Counted from the stretch's first letter, positions 1 to 5,476 are shown. The stretch: 5,504 nt of DNA from Acidobacteriota bacterium (GCA_022759065.1 JAEMPZ010000063.1:1-5504); one strand, 5' to 3'. Numbers and translations: made by a program. The notes: generated by a model not told the origin, from the sequence alone.

Positions 1-66
1 TCTACCACCAAGGCGCCAGGAGACCAAGAGAAGACTCACAGGGAGGACGGGGAGGTAAGGGAGGAG

Positions 67-178
67 GAGTTAGGGGTTAGGAGTTAGGCGTCAGGAGTAA
101 GAGGTAAGACGTTAGACGTTAGACGTAAGACGATAGACGTGAGACGTAAGACGGCAGACGGACGACGGTTGACGGACG
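67..178. repeat. Degenerate 7-bp tandem array, 16 units
   Basis: Sixteen consecutive heptamers fit without a gap. Examples are gagttag at 67-73, gggttag at 74-80, acgttag at 109-115 and 116-122, acgtaag at 123-129 and 144-150, and acggacg at 158-164 and 172-178. The consensus is close to acgttag, and the guanines at positions 3 and 7 are the most constant bases. The units drift along the array, from gagttag on the left through acgt(t/a)ag to acgg-type on the right, as expected from local slippage or conversion. A decayed extension (aggtaag at 53-59, ggaggag at 60-66) can be traced to the left. The array does not encode a convincing protein. It lies downstream of the leftward folE gene. Its function is unknown. 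Confidence 0.85.
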
Positions 179-181
179 CGT

Positions 182-202
182 GCGTTGATGCGCATCTTAC
201 GC
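182..202. repeat. Short palindrome between the two tandem arrays
   Basis: GATGCGCATC at 187-196 is a perfect 10-bp palindrome. It is bracketed by GCGT (182-185) and ACGC (199-202), which are also complementary, leaving a T/TT internal asymmetry. It sits exactly between the heptamer array and the reverse-oriented octamer array, so it looks like the centre of a larger imperfect inverted structure. It could add to a hairpin that ends folE transcription, but there is no U-tract and a terminator role is not supported. Confidence 0.5.
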
Positions 203-204
203 TC

Positions 205-244
205 TCTCACTTTCTAACTTTCTCACTCTCTAACTCTCTCACTT
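205..244. repeat. 8-bp tandem array, 5 units, entering the folE stop codon
   Basis: Five octamers follow one another: tctcactt (205-212), tctaactt (213-220), tctcactc (221-228), tctaactc (229-236) and tctcactt (237-244). Two forms, tctcact and tctaact, alternate, giving a 16-bp higher-order period. On the minus strand the units read as aagtgaga and gagttaga, and the latter contains gagttag, a unit of the array at 67-178. The last unit overlaps the first two bases of the folE stop codon complement (243-245), so the array begins immediately at the 3' end of that gene. It is not coding. Its role is unknown. Confidence 0.8.
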
Positions 245-953
245 ATTTTCCCCCATCGCTGTCTCGTCCCGCTTCGTCTAAAAATTCCTTTCGCAATTGA
301 GGGTTTGAAAGGAACTCTCCGGTGAAGGCCCTGGTGGTGGTTACGCTTTGCTGTTTGGCGACGCCGCGCATGGCCATGCAAAGGTGAAAGGCGGTGGCGG
401 TGACGGCGACTCCGCGGGGCTCCAGGAGCTGTTGCAGCGAGCCGGCAATTTGTTTTGTAAGGCGCTCCTGAAGCTGAAGCCGTCTTGCGAATAGGTCCAC
501 AAGGCGAGGGATCTTGGATAGCCCCACCACTTTCCCCCCAGGCAAATAGGCGACGCTGACGGTTCCAAAGAATGGCAGCAGGTGGTGCTCGCATAGAGAA
601 TAGAATTCAATTTCCTTGACGAGGACCATCTCGCTGTATTCATCCGCGTCAAAAAGCGCGCCGTTCAGCACATCGGCGGGCTCCTTCTCGGAGCCGCTCG
701 TCAGAAAGCGGAGGGACTTCGCGACCCTGTGCGGGGTGCGTATCAGCCCCTCGCGCTCGGGGTCCTCGCCCAACTCAATGAGCATTTCCCTGGCAAGCGA
801 TTCGAGGCGCGGGTCCGCCGAAGAGGCCGCATGGCCCAAATGGGGCATTGCCAGAAGGCGGGAGTCCCGCCGCTCATCTATTTTCGGCGATTCGGCCTCA
901 TCAGCGGCGGACGGTAACGATGTTGTTTTCGGTTTCAAGAACTCTGATTTCAT
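243..953 (-). CDS. folE: GTP cyclohydrolase I (FolE, type I)
   Basis: Cytosolic zinc enzyme converting GTP to 7,8-dihydroneopterin triphosphate and formate, the entry step to folate, tetrahydrobiopterin and 7-deazaguanine compounds. The 236-residue protein carries the full family core. CEHHLLPF spans residues 121-128, with Cys121 and His124 as zinc ligands and His123 beside them. GLSKIPRLVDLFARRLQ follows at 144-160. FHLCMAMRG at 189-197 supplies the third zinc ligand, Cys192, and the catalytic-region His190. SVTTTRAFTGEF follows at 203-214. The core begins near residue 48; the first 45 or so residues are a poorly conserved, Ser/Ala/charged extension. ATG at 953 is chosen because GGGGAGG lies four bases upstream; the internal Met36 (848) lacks a good ribosome site. 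The start lies 53 bp inside the upstream PTPS-family gene, so the two are surely co-transcribed. Function is confident; the pathway served is inferred from the neighbour. Confidence 0.97.
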   Translation of the reverse strand: MKSEFLKPKTTSLPSAADEAESPKIDERRDSRLLAMPHLGHAASSADPRLESLAREMLIELGEDPEREGLIRTPHRVAKSLRFLTSGSEKEPADVLNGALFDADEYSEMVLVKEIEFYSLCEHHLLPFFGTVSVAYLPGGKVVGLSKIPRLVDLFARRLQLQERLTKQIAGSLQQLLEPRGVAVTATAFHLCMAMRGVAKQQSVTTTRAFTGEFLSNPQLRKEFLDEAGRDSDGGK

Positions 954-1308
954 AAAGCCTCCCCGCCGGGATCAGCGGCTCAAGTATTTTCCAGAATTCG
1001 CGGGCCAGCACCTCTGCCGTGGGATTCATGCCCGCGAGAAACGGGACGTCCAAGTTAAGGTTCTTGTGGTCAACGAACGCGATGACGCGCTCCTCCACCA
1101 GCTTCTTCAGGTCCTTCACGTTCAAGATCATGCCGGTGTCCGGGTCAACGTCCCCCTCGACGGTCACTTCCAGCGTGTAGTCGTGGCCGTGGCCGTTTGG
1201 ATTGTAGCAGGAGCCGAAAACCTCGTAATTTCTCGCGTCATCCCATGCAGGGTTCAAAAGGCGGTGGGCGGCGGAAAAGCGCGACTTTGCCGTGAGCATT
1301 ATCTTCAT
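901..1308 (-). CDS. ptpS: 6-pyruvoyltetrahydropterin synthase / QueD family (COG0720), PTPS-like subtype
   Basis: Zinc enzyme of the tunnelling-fold superfamily acting on 7,8-dihydroneopterin triphosphate, the product of FolE encoded just downstream. The 135-residue protein has the expected zinc ligands His15 (FSAAHRL), His40 and His42 (NGHGH), the catalytic Cys34, Asp80-His81 (VDHKNL) matching the PTPS Asp/His pair, and Glu125 (LETENNIV) for pterin binding. Spacing is C-x5-HGH with NPNGHGH, DPDTGM and DHKNLNLDVP, which match animal-type PTPS more closely than E. coli QueD (C-x3-HGH). Synthesis of 6-pyruvoyltetrahydropterin, a tetrahydrobiopterin precursor, is therefore favoured over 6-carboxytetrahydropterin for queuosine, but bacterial members can be promiscuous. 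No sepiapterin reductase, queC or queE gene is in view. ATG at 1308 is chosen because GGGGAGG lies four bases upstream; a TTG at 1353 lacks a ribosome site. First gene of the leftward pair. Family assignment is sure, subtype moderately so. Confidence 0.93.
   Translation of the reverse strand: MKIMLTAKSRFSAAHRLLNPAWDDARNYEVFGSCYNPNGHGHDYTLEVTVEGDVDPDTGMILNVKDLKKLVEERVIAFVDHKNLNLDVPFLAGMNPTAEVLAREFWKILEPLIPAGRLYEIRVLETENNIVTVRR
958..964 (-). promoter_or_regulatory. Ribosome binding site of folE inside the upstream gene
   Basis: The minus strand reads GGGGAGG, then CTTT, then ATG at 953. This strong Shine-Dalgarno lies within the coding sequence of the PTPS-family gene and decides the folE start, giving a 53-bp overlap. 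The arrangement (GGGGAGG plus four bases) is identical to that of the upstream gene, which supports both starts. Confidence 0.8.
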
Positions 1309-1312
1309 TGGT

Positions 1313-1319
1313 CCTCCCC
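1313..1319 (-). promoter_or_regulatory. Ribosome binding site of the PTPS-family gene
   Basis: The minus strand reads GGGGAGG, then ACCA, then ATG at 1308. It fixes the start at the conserved MKIMLTAKSRFSAAH N-terminus rather than at the upstream in-frame TTG at 1353, which would add 15 residues unlike the family. Confidence 0.8.
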
Positions 1320-1365
1320 TTGCGCCTGACCTCTGTAGCCATGAGCGCGTCAAAAAATAAACAGC

Positions 1366-1392
1366 GATCGGGACGCCAAGATTCCCGTGATC
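1366..1392. repeat. Imperfect palindrome in the divergent intergenic region
   Basis: GATCGGGA (1366-1373) and TCCCGTGATC (1383-1392) are inverted copies apart from two extra bases in the right arm; the CGGGA/TCCCG core is perfect around a nine-base spacer. The element lies between the two divergent genes, downstream of the TATAAAAT element on the minus strand. It could be an operator half-site pair or a 5'-leader hairpin of the pterin operon. Neither role can be shown from the sequence. Confidence 0.35.
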
Positions 1393-1393
1393 T

Positions 1394-1401
1394 ATTTTAT
1401 A
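1394..1401 (-). promoter_or_regulatory. Possible -10 element for the leftward pterin operon
   Basis: The minus strand reads TATAAAAT here, the only clear AT-rich -10-like element upstream of the PTPS-family gene, about 85 bases before its ATG. No good -35 match lies 16-18 bases further upstream, so the promoter call is weak. If real, the transcript would include the imperfect palindrome at 1366-1392 in its leader. Confidence 0.3.
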
Positions 1402-1414
1402 CCACTTAGGGCGT

Positions 1415-1444
1415 TTGACTCCATTTAAGCGCCTGTGTTAGATT
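1415..1444 (+). promoter_or_regulatory. Candidate sigma70-type promoter of the rightward operon
   Basis: TTGACT at 1415-1420 matches the -35 consensus at five of six positions. After an 18-base spacer, TAGATT at 1439-1444 matches the -10 consensus at four of six. The expected start of transcription is near 1450-1452, about 70 bases ahead of the DUF4388 gene. This is the best promoter match I found on the plus strand of this gap, and the rightward genes have no other evident promoter. Confidence 0.5.
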
Positions 1445-1450
1445 GAGCAA

Positions 1451-1473
1451 GCCGCGATTTGCGGGAACGCGGC
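1451..1473 (+). other. GC-rich hairpin at the predicted 5' end of the rightward transcript
   Basis: GCCGCG (1451-1456) and CGCGGC (1468-1473) form a perfect 6-bp stem around an 11-base loop. It begins just where transcription from the promoter at 1415-1444 should start, so the mRNA would carry a 5'-terminal stem-loop. Such structures often stabilise messages. No known riboswitch class was recognised. No U-run follows, so it is not a typical terminator. Confidence 0.4.
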
Positions 1474-1522
1474 GCCATTGGGGCTGCCATCCGCCGTTTT
1501 CGGGAACCTTCTTCAGGGTGCC

Positions 1523-2425
1523 ATGACCTTTCAGGGATCGCTAAAAGAACTCCACCTGCCCGACGTCATTCAGCTCGTCTCGGTTTCGGGCAAGACGGGC
1601 GCTTTTCACCTCAAAAAAGGCGAGCAGGTGGGGACCATCTGGCTGCAGGCTGGGCGCATCGTCCACGCGGAGGTGGATGACCTGAAAGGGGAAGAGGCGG
1701 TCTATCTCCTCGCAACGTGGAGCGATGGGACATTTCATTTCACGCAGGAAGAGGCTTCCCCCGCCCACACCATTACCAAGAACAATACCAATTTGCTGAT
1801 GGAAGCGGCTCGAAGGCTTGACGAGTGGAAGGTCCTTTCGAAGCGAATCCCGTCTCTTGACCTTGTGCCGAAATTCAAAGTGCCGGAGGGGAAGCAGGGC
1901 CAGATCAACCTGAACACGCAGGAATGGCTTGTTTTGAGCAAAATTGACGGGCGCAACTCGCTTAGAGAAATCGCGAAACAGCTTGGCACCGGAACATTTG
2001 AAGTGGCCAAGATGCTGTATGGCCTCGTCACGATGGGGCTCGTCACGCTGGAGGAACCGCCGTCTAACGCCGCAAACTCGCCGCAACCAGCGCAAAGCGC
2101 CCCGCGGGTGGAGGCGCCCGGCGCGCCGGCGGCCGAGAATCCGCCCGCCGCGAACGACGAAGTCATAAGCGCGCTAATGAATCTTTCCTCGAGGTTGCGC
2201 GACGTCGGCCGCGAGGTCATGGGGGAGGCCGGCGCGAGCGGCATTCTCAAAGCCCACAGGCAGGCGCTGGAAGACCTTCGCCACGGAAAAGGCACCGAGG
2301 CCATACAGGTCATGTGCCACGAGCTTTTGAGGCACGCGGCCGCGCTTCAGGGGCCCGACTCCCAGCGGCTCCTGGCCGAAAAGTTCCGGGAAGTGCTGGC
2401 CAGTTGGAACGCGGAACAAACATGA
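1523..2425 (+). CDS. DUF4388 (PATAN-domain) protein
   Basis: A 300-residue soluble protein without signal peptide or membrane segment. Residues 2-75 form a DUF4388/PATAN domain: FQGSLKELHLPDVIQLVS, GKTGAFHLKKGE, GTIWLQAGRIVHAE, then GEEAVYLLATWSDGTFHF. This domain is named after PatA of cyanobacteria and occurs in bacterial signalling proteins with response regulators and small GTPases; a protein-interaction role is inferred. Residues about 127-178 look like a winged-helix-like module (NTQEWLVLSKIDGRNSLREIAKQL, then YGLVTMGLVTLEE), common behind DUF4388. A Pro/Ala-rich linker follows (about 179-212), then a helical C-terminus (about 213-300) that I do not recognise. ATG at 1523 is preferred because AGGG lies four bases upstream and the domain starts at once; a TTG at 1478 would add 15 residues and overlap the leader hairpin. 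First gene of the rightward block, 19 bp before argS. The domain is confident; the biological role is unknown. Confidence 0.85.
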   Translation: MTFQGSLKELHLPDVIQLVSVSGKTGAFHLKKGEQVGTIWLQAGRIVHAEVDDLKGEEAVYLLATWSDGTFHFTQEEASPAHTITKNNTNLLMEAARRLDEWKVLSKRIPSLDLVPKFKVPEGKQGQINLNTQEWLVLSKIDGRNSLREIAKQLGTGTFEVAKMLYGLVTMGLVTLEEPPSNAANSPQPAQSAPRVEAPGAPAAENPPAANDEVISALMNLSSRLRDVGREVMGEAGASGILKAHRQALEDLRHGKGTEAIQVMCHELLRHAAALQGPDSQRLLAEKFREVLASWNAEQT

Positions 2426-2429
2426 GGCC

Positions 2430-2435
2430 GGGAGG
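2430..2435 (+). promoter_or_regulatory. Ribosome binding site supporting the GTG start of argS
   Basis: GGGAGG lies nine bases before GTG at 2445, in the 19-bp gap after the DUF4388 stop codon. It supports the non-ATG start, as the following residues (LTAIQKWQKALSEEIKARF) fit the N-terminus of ArgRS. Confidence 0.7.
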
Positions 2436-2444
2436 AAAACCCTC

Positions 2445-4586
2445 GTGCTGACCGCGATCCAAAAGTGGCAAAAGGCCCTGTCCGAAGAGATCAAGGCCCG
2501 CTTCGGCTTGGAGCTTCCTCCCGATGAAATCCCCTTCACCTTTCCGCCCAAACCGGAGCTCGGCGACGCGGCGACGCCGGTCTGCTTTTCGCTCGCGAGG
2601 AAGCTGAAGCGGCCCCCGCAAGTTCTGGCGCAGGAACTGGCGCAAACAACGCTCGATGGCGTGCGAGAGTCTCGCTGCGCCGGTGGCTACCTGAACCTCT
2701 TCGTGGATAGGGGCTGGGCTATTGAAAGCCTCCTGGGCGGCCGCTTCGTTCCAAAAGGCTGGCGCGGCAAGACGATCATCGAACACACGAACATAAACCC
2801 CAACAAGGCGGCGCACGTGGGGCATCTCCGCAACGCCGTGCTGGGCGATACCCTCGCCAGGTGCCTTCGGTATCTCGGCCGCGAAGTGGAAGTTCAAAAC
2901 TACATTGACGACACGGGCGTGCAGGTCGCCGACGTGGTGGTCGGTTTTGAAAGGATTCTCGGCTTCGGGCCGGAACAACTCGAAGCGCTCCTCTGCATCT
3001 ACGAGCGCTTCGCGACGAAGGACTCTCAGGCTCAAGGGCCGATGGATCGCCTTCAGGAGTGGCTCCAGCGGGGCGGGCTTTCAAGCCCCGACGGCGTTTT
3101 CGCGATTACCGAGGCTCTGAGGCCCATCCTTGCTGATCCCGAAAAGAGCAACCTGGCGTACGGCTGGCTGGTCTCATCCAAGGGCCGTTTCGACAGTTTC
3201 TGCTGGGAGCTGTACGCCAAAGTCGCCCACTGGTACGCCGAGGATGACTCGCGCCTCAAGGCGCGGCATGAGACGCTTCGGGACATAGAGGGAAACGTGG
3301 AGCCTACCTCCACGATCGCGGCGCGCGTGGCGGAAGAGATGGTGCGCTGCCACCTGCGCACGATGGAGCGGCTTCACGTCCGCTACGACGTCCTGCCTCA
3401 CGAGAGCGACATTCTAAAGAGCGGTTTCTGGCAGGCCTGCTTCGATAAACTGAAGGCCGCCGGCGCCGTGCACAGGGTTCCCGACGAATCGGGCGACAAG
3501 AACCGCGGCTGCTGGGTAATGGCGCTGTCTGAAGCCGACGGGTTCGAAGGGCTTAGCGACGCCGACAAGGTGATCGTCCGCAGCAGCGGGACGGTCACCT
3601 ACATTGGCAAGGACATGGCCTACCAACTTTGGAAATTCGGCCTTCTCGGCCGGGATTTCAAGTACAGGCTCTTCCCGAATCCGCTTTACCGGGTGTGGCG
3701 CTCTTCCTCCACCGTTGCCGGCGCCGACCCGCCCTCCTTCGGGCATGGAGAAAGCGTCATAAACGTCATTGACGTGCGCCAGTCGTACCTCCAGCGCATC
3801 GTGCGGGAGGGGCTGAAGCTCATGGGCTACAAGGCCCAGGCGGAGGCTTCGGTCCACTTCTCCTACGAGATGGTCGCTCTTTCGCGAAAGACGGCGTTGG
3901 AGCTGGAGCAGCGCAAGGAGATAACCCTCTGCGAAGAGGACCGGACAAAGCCTTTTGTGGAGATGTCGGGCCGCAAGGGGCTTGGCGTGCAGGCCGACGT
4001 TCTTTTGGACCTTCTGGAGGAGCGGGCGCAGGAGGAGGTCTCCGGGCGCGAGCCGGAGCTTCCCAAGGAAGAGGCCGATTCGCGCGCCCGCCTTCTGGCC
4101 GCGTCGGCGTTGCGCTACTACATGGCGAAGTACGACAAGAACCAGGTCGTGGCGTTTGACTTTGACCAGGCGCTGGCCTTCGAGGGGGAGACCGGGCCCT
4201 ATCTTCAGTATGCCTGCGTCCGCGCGGAGAACATCCTCAGAAAAGCGGCGGAAATGGGCATCGCCATGCCCGAGATGTCCGGCTCAGAGGCCGTCGCGAA
4301 GGCGCTCGGCCTCATGGAACCGGAAGGCTGGGGGGTGCTGGCGCTCTTCCTGCGCCTGCCGAACATCGTCCAGCAGGCAACCTCATCCCTCGACCTGCAC
4401 CTCGTCGCGCGCCACCTCTACCAGGCCGCGCAGGCTTTTCACGCCTACTACCACGCCTTCCCGGTCATACAGGAGCCTGATCCTCAAAAACGGGAAGCCA
4501 GGCTTCTAACCGTCCTCCTGTTCGCGCGCCTTCTTCGCTCGTCGCTCCAGGAGCTTTTGGGGATTGAAGTCCCCGAGAGGATGTGA
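2445..4586 (+). CDS. argS: Arginyl-tRNA synthetase
   Basis: Cytosolic class I aminoacyl-tRNA synthetase charging tRNA-Arg with arginine using ATP. The protein has 713 residues, well above the usual 550-600. Residues 1 to about 90 form the ArgRS-specific N-terminal domain that binds the tRNA D-loop. NPNKAAHVGHLRNA at 118-131 holds the HIGH-type motif (HVGH, 124-127). NYIDDTGVQVADVVVGF follows at 152-168. SSGTVTYIGKDMAYQLWKFG lies at 380-399. VEMSGRKGLGV at 505-515 occupies the KMSKS-loop region, which is degenerate in most ArgRS. The C-terminal DALR anticodon-binding domain runs from about 580 (GETGPYLQYACVRAENIL) and ends in LLGIEVPERM. Extra length lies mainly at about 170-248 and 404-438. 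The start is GTG with a clear ribosome site. The stop overlaps the next gene's ATG (TGATG), so the two are translationally coupled. Identity is certain; the cause of the extra length is inferred. Confidence 0.97.
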   Translation: MLTAIQKWQKALSEEIKARFGLELPPDEIPFTFPPKPELGDAATPVCFSLARKLKRPPQVLAQELAQTTLDGVRESRCAGGYLNLFVDRGWAIESLLGGRFVPKGWRGKTIIEHTNINPNKAAHVGHLRNAVLGDTLARCLRYLGREVEVQNYIDDTGVQVADVVVGFERILGFGPEQLEALLCIYERFATKDSQAQGPMDRLQEWLQRGGLSSPDGVFAITEALRPILADPEKSNLAYGWLVSSKGRFDSFCWELYAKVAHWYAEDDSRLKARHETLRDIEGNVEPTSTIAARVAEEMVRCHLRTMERLHVRYDVLPHESDILKSGFWQACFDKLKAAGAVHRVPDESGDKNRGCWVMALSEADGFEGLSDADKVIVRSSGTVTYIGKDMAYQLWKFGLLGRDFKYRLFPNPLYRVWRSSSTVAGADPPSFGHGESVINVIDVRQSYLQRIVREGLKLMGYKAQAEASVHFSYEMVALSRKTALELEQRKEITLCEEDRTKPFVEMSGRKGLGVQADVLLDLLEERAQEEVSGREPELPKEEADSRARLLAASALRYYMAKYDKNQVVAFDFDQALAFEGETGPYLQYACVRAENILRKAAEMGIAMPEMSGSEAVAKALGLMEPEGWGVLALFLRLPNIVQQATSSLDLHLVARHLYQAAQAFHAYYHAFPVIQEPDPQKREARLLTVLLFARLLRSSLQELLGIEVPERM

Positions 4587-5467
4587 TGCCCGACGTTGTT
4601 TGCATCGTCAATCCGGTCGCGGGCAGGGGGCGCACCGTCGCGGCGCTGCCGCGCGTCGAGCGGTTGATGAAAAAAGAGGGAATTGACTACGAAATCGTCA
4701 AGACGGAGGAGGCGGGACAGGCGACGCTGCTTGCGAAGAATGCGGCCGACAAGGGCGCCAGGGTCGTGGCGGCGATGGGCGGAGACGGCACCGTCAGCGA
4801 AGTGGCCGCCGGGCTTGTCCGCTCCAAAAGCGCGCTGGCGCTTATCCCGACAGGCACGGGCAACGACTTCGCCCGCGCCATCGGCCTTTTGGGCAAAGTC
4901 CCGCTCGCGGTGCGAACGCTGAAAGATGGTTCCACCCGCCTGATTGACGTGGGCCGCGCCGGCCACCTGATCTTCGTCAATTCACTTGGCGTAGGTTTCG
5001 ACGGCGAGGTCACGCACCAGAACCAAAGGGTGAAGAAAATCAAAGGGCTGCTTTCGTACCTCTTCACCGTACTGAAGCTCGTCCCTACTTACCAGAACCC
5101 GACCTTCCACCTGCAGGGCCGCGACTGGGAGTTCAAAGGCAAGGGCGTCATGGTCGAGATCGGCAACGGCCGCTATGCGGGCGGGGGCTTCCAGCTCTGC
5201 CCCAAGGCGGACATGCGCGACGGGCTTCTTGACATCACCTTCGTCGGCGATTACGGCCTGGCGAGGCGCCTTCCCATCCTTTCGATGGTCCTTTTCCGGC
5301 AGGTTGAAATGCTCCAGGACTGCCGGTTTTTCAAGTCAGACATTCTCCGCGTCGCGGTCAACCGCCCCACATACATACACGCCGACGGCAACCTCCACCA
5401 CGTCCGCGAACCCTTCACCATCGAAGTCCTCCCCGCCGCCCTCAACGTCCTCTTCCCCCAAAACTGA
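4586..5467 (+). CDS. Diacylglycerol kinase-family lipid kinase (YegS/DgkB/BmrU type)
   Basis: Predicted soluble lipid kinase of 293 residues, normal for the family, expected to phosphorylate diacylglycerol or a related lipid at the membrane surface using ATP. NPVAGRG at 9-15 is the N-terminal nucleotide-binding loop. GGDGTVSEV at 65-73 is the family signature, and PTGTGNDFAR follows at 88-97. NSLGVGFDGEV lies at 132-142. GNGRYAGGGF (193-202) and KADMRDGLLDI (207-217) lie in the beta-sandwich domain and contain the usual DG pair. The C-terminal motif, DGE in most relatives, reads DGN here (267-269), so a residue proposed as catalytic in DgkB appears replaced. ATG at 4586 is chosen: GAGAGG lies five bases upstream and the ATG shares one base with the argS stop (TGATG). 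A GTG at 4583 is too close to that site. Last gene of the rightward block, 14 bp before a hairpin. Family is sure; substrate and activity are not. Confidence 0.92.
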   Translation: MPDVVCIVNPVAGRGRTVAALPRVERLMKKEGIDYEIVKTEEAGQATLLAKNAADKGARVVAAMGGDGTVSEVAAGLVRSKSALALIPTGTGNDFARAIGLLGKVPLAVRTLKDGSTRLIDVGRAGHLIFVNSLGVGFDGEVTHQNQRVKKIKGLLSYLFTVLKLVPTYQNPTFHLQGRDWEFKGKGVMVEIGNGRYAGGGFQLCPKADMRDGLLDITFVGDYGLARRLPILSMVLFRQVEMLQDCRFFKSDILRVAVNRPTYIHADGNLHHVREPFTIEVLPAALNVLFPQN

Positions 5468-5476
5468 TTCACCTTT

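Noticed and set aside
67..178. CRISPR array or direct-repeat origin of replication
   Set aside because: Units are 7 bp with no spacers, far too short for CRISPR. No DnaA-box-like or iteron-length repeats, AT-rich unwinding region or replication gene are present.
616..1329. Long plus-strand open frame opposite folE and the PTPS-family gene
   Set aside because: It is antisense to two confidently identified genes, its translation has no recognisable domain, and the frame is explained by codon composition of the real genes.
1309..1353. Upstream TTG start for the PTPS-family gene, adding 15 residues
   Set aside because: No ribosome binding site precedes the TTG, the added residues do not resemble the family, and the ATG at 1308 has a perfect GGGGAGG and starts right at the conserved N-terminus.
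1348..1353. TTGACG on the minus strand as a -35 box for the PTPS-family gene
   Set aside because: No -10-like hexamer lies 16-18 bases downstream; the bases there are GC-rich.
1309..1400. preQ1 or other riboswitch ahead of the pterin genes
   Set aside because: The leader shows only a short imperfect palindrome. I could not find the compact C-rich/A-rich pseudoknot pattern of preQ1-I or a folate-type (THF) motif.
1478..1522. TTG start for the DUF4388 protein giving 315 residues
   Set aside because: The ATG at 1523 has AGGG at good spacing and begins directly at the domain. The TTG falls just after the leader hairpin with no clear ribosome site.
2310..3035. Long minus-strand open frame opposite the DUF4388 gene end and argS
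   Set aside because: It covers parts of two real genes and their junction, has an Arg/Ala-rich translation typical of GC-rich shadows, and no ribosome site or family motif.
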